Part shown: positions 62,872 through 64,000 of the stretch, piece by piece | How the letters are laid out: every line of letters begins with the position of its first letter | Position numbering within the stretch: position 1 is the first letter of the stretch | Source of the DNA: Phytophthora colocasiae | Lineage: Eukaryota > Oomycota > Peronosporomycetes > Peronosporales > Peronosporaceae | Assembly: GCA_018806915.1 (NCBI GenBank) | Contig: JAGKQI010000098.1 | Span: 2,666,001-2,730,000 of the forward strand | Length of the DNA: 64,000 nt | Direction of reading: 5' to 3' | Notes under the pieces: model-generated | Seen by the model: the letters and a program-made list of their open reading frames with translations, nothing else | The model's database searches: none | What the model was told of the DNA's origin: nothing | Translations under genes and position numbers: made by a program

Positions 62872-63674
62872 GGGAAATAATTAAAAGCTGTTGCGTAGGC
62901 ACTACATACCTGTTGCTCTAGTCTCAAATACTAATGACCTGTTACAACCACTACGATCCTGTTAGTCGACAACAGGATTGCAGCCTAGAGCCTGTTACTC
63001 GGATCCGCTCTAATCTCAAGTACTAATGACCTGTTACACGTACTACGTTCCTGTTAGTCGCTAATGCGCACGAGGTACTGCTAGGATTACAGATAAAACC
63101 TTACTTCGAAGAGGTTGCTGAGACTGTTTCTGCATAGCAGTTGTAAAACGGCTTGGAGGTCAGTGCTAATATCGGTCTCTCTTTTAGGCAAAACTCCTCA
63201 TAAAACATTCAGCCCAGTGCAATGGGCATTGCTGCGGGGACAACATACAGCTCAGACAGCTCATATGCTCCCGATAACGACGATTCTGATGCATTCAACT
63301 CGGAGATCTTTGAGATGGATTTCGAGTTCGATGTCCCCTCCATCTAATAACGTCCATAACGAGGACAAAATATAGAGGGGCGAGATTTCGTTCTTGTTGG
63401 AGTACTGTATACGTTCACGGCAGCTCGCAACAACATGTATGAACGTGACGAACACATCCACGAAACGCGCTACCAGACACCTCGGCTTCTCGTGTTTTGT
63501 TTGCCGGAGTCACAGAAATTTTCAGCATCACTACGAATTACTGTTGGAAAATCGGTGTAAAAATAGTGCGAAAAATGTTTTAAACATATAAACAGTAGTT
63601 ATGACAGGCGATAAGGGAGTAATAATGCTACGACAGCAAAGTAGTGCAATAATAACAGATTTTAAATAGCAGCC
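62872..63674. mobile_element. Mutator-like non-autonomous element (803 bp) in the sulfatase gene
   Basis: It is flanked by the 9-bp direct repeat AGGAATCGG (62863-62871 and 63675-63683), a length typical of Mutator-like elements. The termini are imperfect inverted repeats: GGGAAATAATTAAAAGCTGTT at the left and, read on the other strand, GGCTGCTATTTAAAATCTGTT at the right (15 of 21 match). No transposase frame is present. Removing the element and one target copy restores the sulfatase frame exactly. Confidence 0.85.
62916..63060. repeat. Two 53-bp subterminal direct repeats inside the element
   Basis: Segments 62916-62968 and 63008-63060 share CTCTA-TCTCAA-TACTAATGACCTGTTACA and CCTGTTAGTCG with few differences. 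Subterminal repeats of this sort often bind transposase. Confidence 0.85.
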
Positions 63675-64000
63675 AGGAATCGGTGACGCGAGTGCCAGCT
63701 GCAATTATTGCAGAAGGAAGGCTTGGTGATGCAGTGGGGCTCATGATCGACGATGCAGCTGAGCAGTACGACATTCTCAATACATTGGCCGATATTACTG
63801 GCTTGCCCGATGGAGGATTCCCACAAAACGGCGTTGGTCGCTCATTAAAACGTAAAATTCCTTTCGGTGAGCGAGCCATCTTCAGTAATGATCCCATGCG
63901 CAAGATGGCGGTTGTACGTGGTCATGAACGTCTTCGCTACGACGCAGTAATGGAGACCATGACACTTCACGATACGGAGCATGACTATTACATGACTGCG

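Larger units (their letters stand above)
60833..64000 (+). pseudogene. Sulfatase/LtaS-type membrane enzyme, frameshifted and split by an insertion
   Basis: The gene starts at 60833 (MDSVRTPTRS). Five or six transmembrane helices fill the first 350 residues. The alkaline-phosphatase-superfamily domain then starts with PPNVLLIGV. At about 62028-62036 the frame shifts by one base. The second frame carries SIPTSRSLESILF (the PTSR catalytic Thr/Ser site) and VVIIGDHGQAPE (metal-binding DH). At 62863 it is cut by the 803-bp element. Beyond it, from 63675, the same protein resumes in register with ESVTRVPAAIIAEGRL and runs off the window end (...DTEHDYYMTA). Such enzymes transfer or release phospho- or sulfo-groups at the cell surface. 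Confidence 0.85.

Noticed and set aside
1..64000. CRISPR arrays, bacterial operons, rRNA and tRNA genes
   Set aside because: No regularly spaced repeats or rRNA-like sequence were seen; tRNA genes were not excluded by a proper scan.

Overview
The window reads as nuclear DNA of an oomycete, most likely a Phytophthora-type genome. The signs are compact genes with short introns (about 45-110 bp, GTRNGT...YAG), often 100-300 bp between neighbours, a fused DHFR-thymidylate synthase, a Ty3/gypsy chromovirus, and many families familiar from oomycetes. The species is inferred from style, not from a database match. Exon joins were worked out by hand from splice signals, reading phase and similarity between paralogues.

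Layout. 0-1.6 kb: the 3' part of a hAT-type transposase gene with a duplicated tail. 1.9-6.8 kb: an ABCF ATPase, ribosomal protein eS24 (three exons), and a small acidic protein with a CaaX-like end. 7.3-11.1 kb: two head-to-head GOST/TMEM87-type membrane proteins sharing a 193-bp promoter. 11.3-13.8 kb: a 12-exon gene with two GILT thiol-reductase domains, a C-terminal membrane anchor and a KKXX tail. 14.0-18.4 kb: an SFH5-like Sec14 protein, a coiled-coil protein, and a protein built from SH3/Tudor-like repeats. 19.0-25.2 kb: a LisH-like/CxxC protein, COMMD4, and a PH-PX-WH2-acidic protein that looks like an Arp2/3 activator. 25.5-34.4 kb: a small mitochondrial membrane protein, a PX protein, a 2.4-kb stretch without a recognisable gene, a short-chain dehydrogenase, an acyl-CoA oxidase with a PTS2 signal, and a basic coiled-coil protein. 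34.6-41.5 kb: a SIN3 corepressor and a cNMP-domain protein.

41.6-64 kb holds secretory-pathway and surface enzymes: an Anp1-type mannosyltransferase, an acyltransferase-3 membrane protein, a divergent pair of GT71-like glycosyltransferases (one without its DxD motif), a calcineurin-like phosphatase and a sulfatase/LtaS-type membrane enzyme. A R2R3-MYB factor and DHFR-TS also lie here. Two of these genes are broken by mobile DNA with clear footprints. A 5,480-bp gypsy element with 305-bp LTRs that I read as identical and a 5-bp target duplication (GTCGG) splits the phosphatase. An 803-bp Mutator-like non-autonomous element with a 9-bp target duplication (AGGAATCGG) splits the sulfatase. Each host gene also carries one frameshift.

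The most unusual points are the double GILT protein whose internal introns sit at matching places in both domains, the PH-PX-WCA architecture, an SH3-like repeat shared between an unknown protein and SIN3, and the two footprinted gene disruptions.
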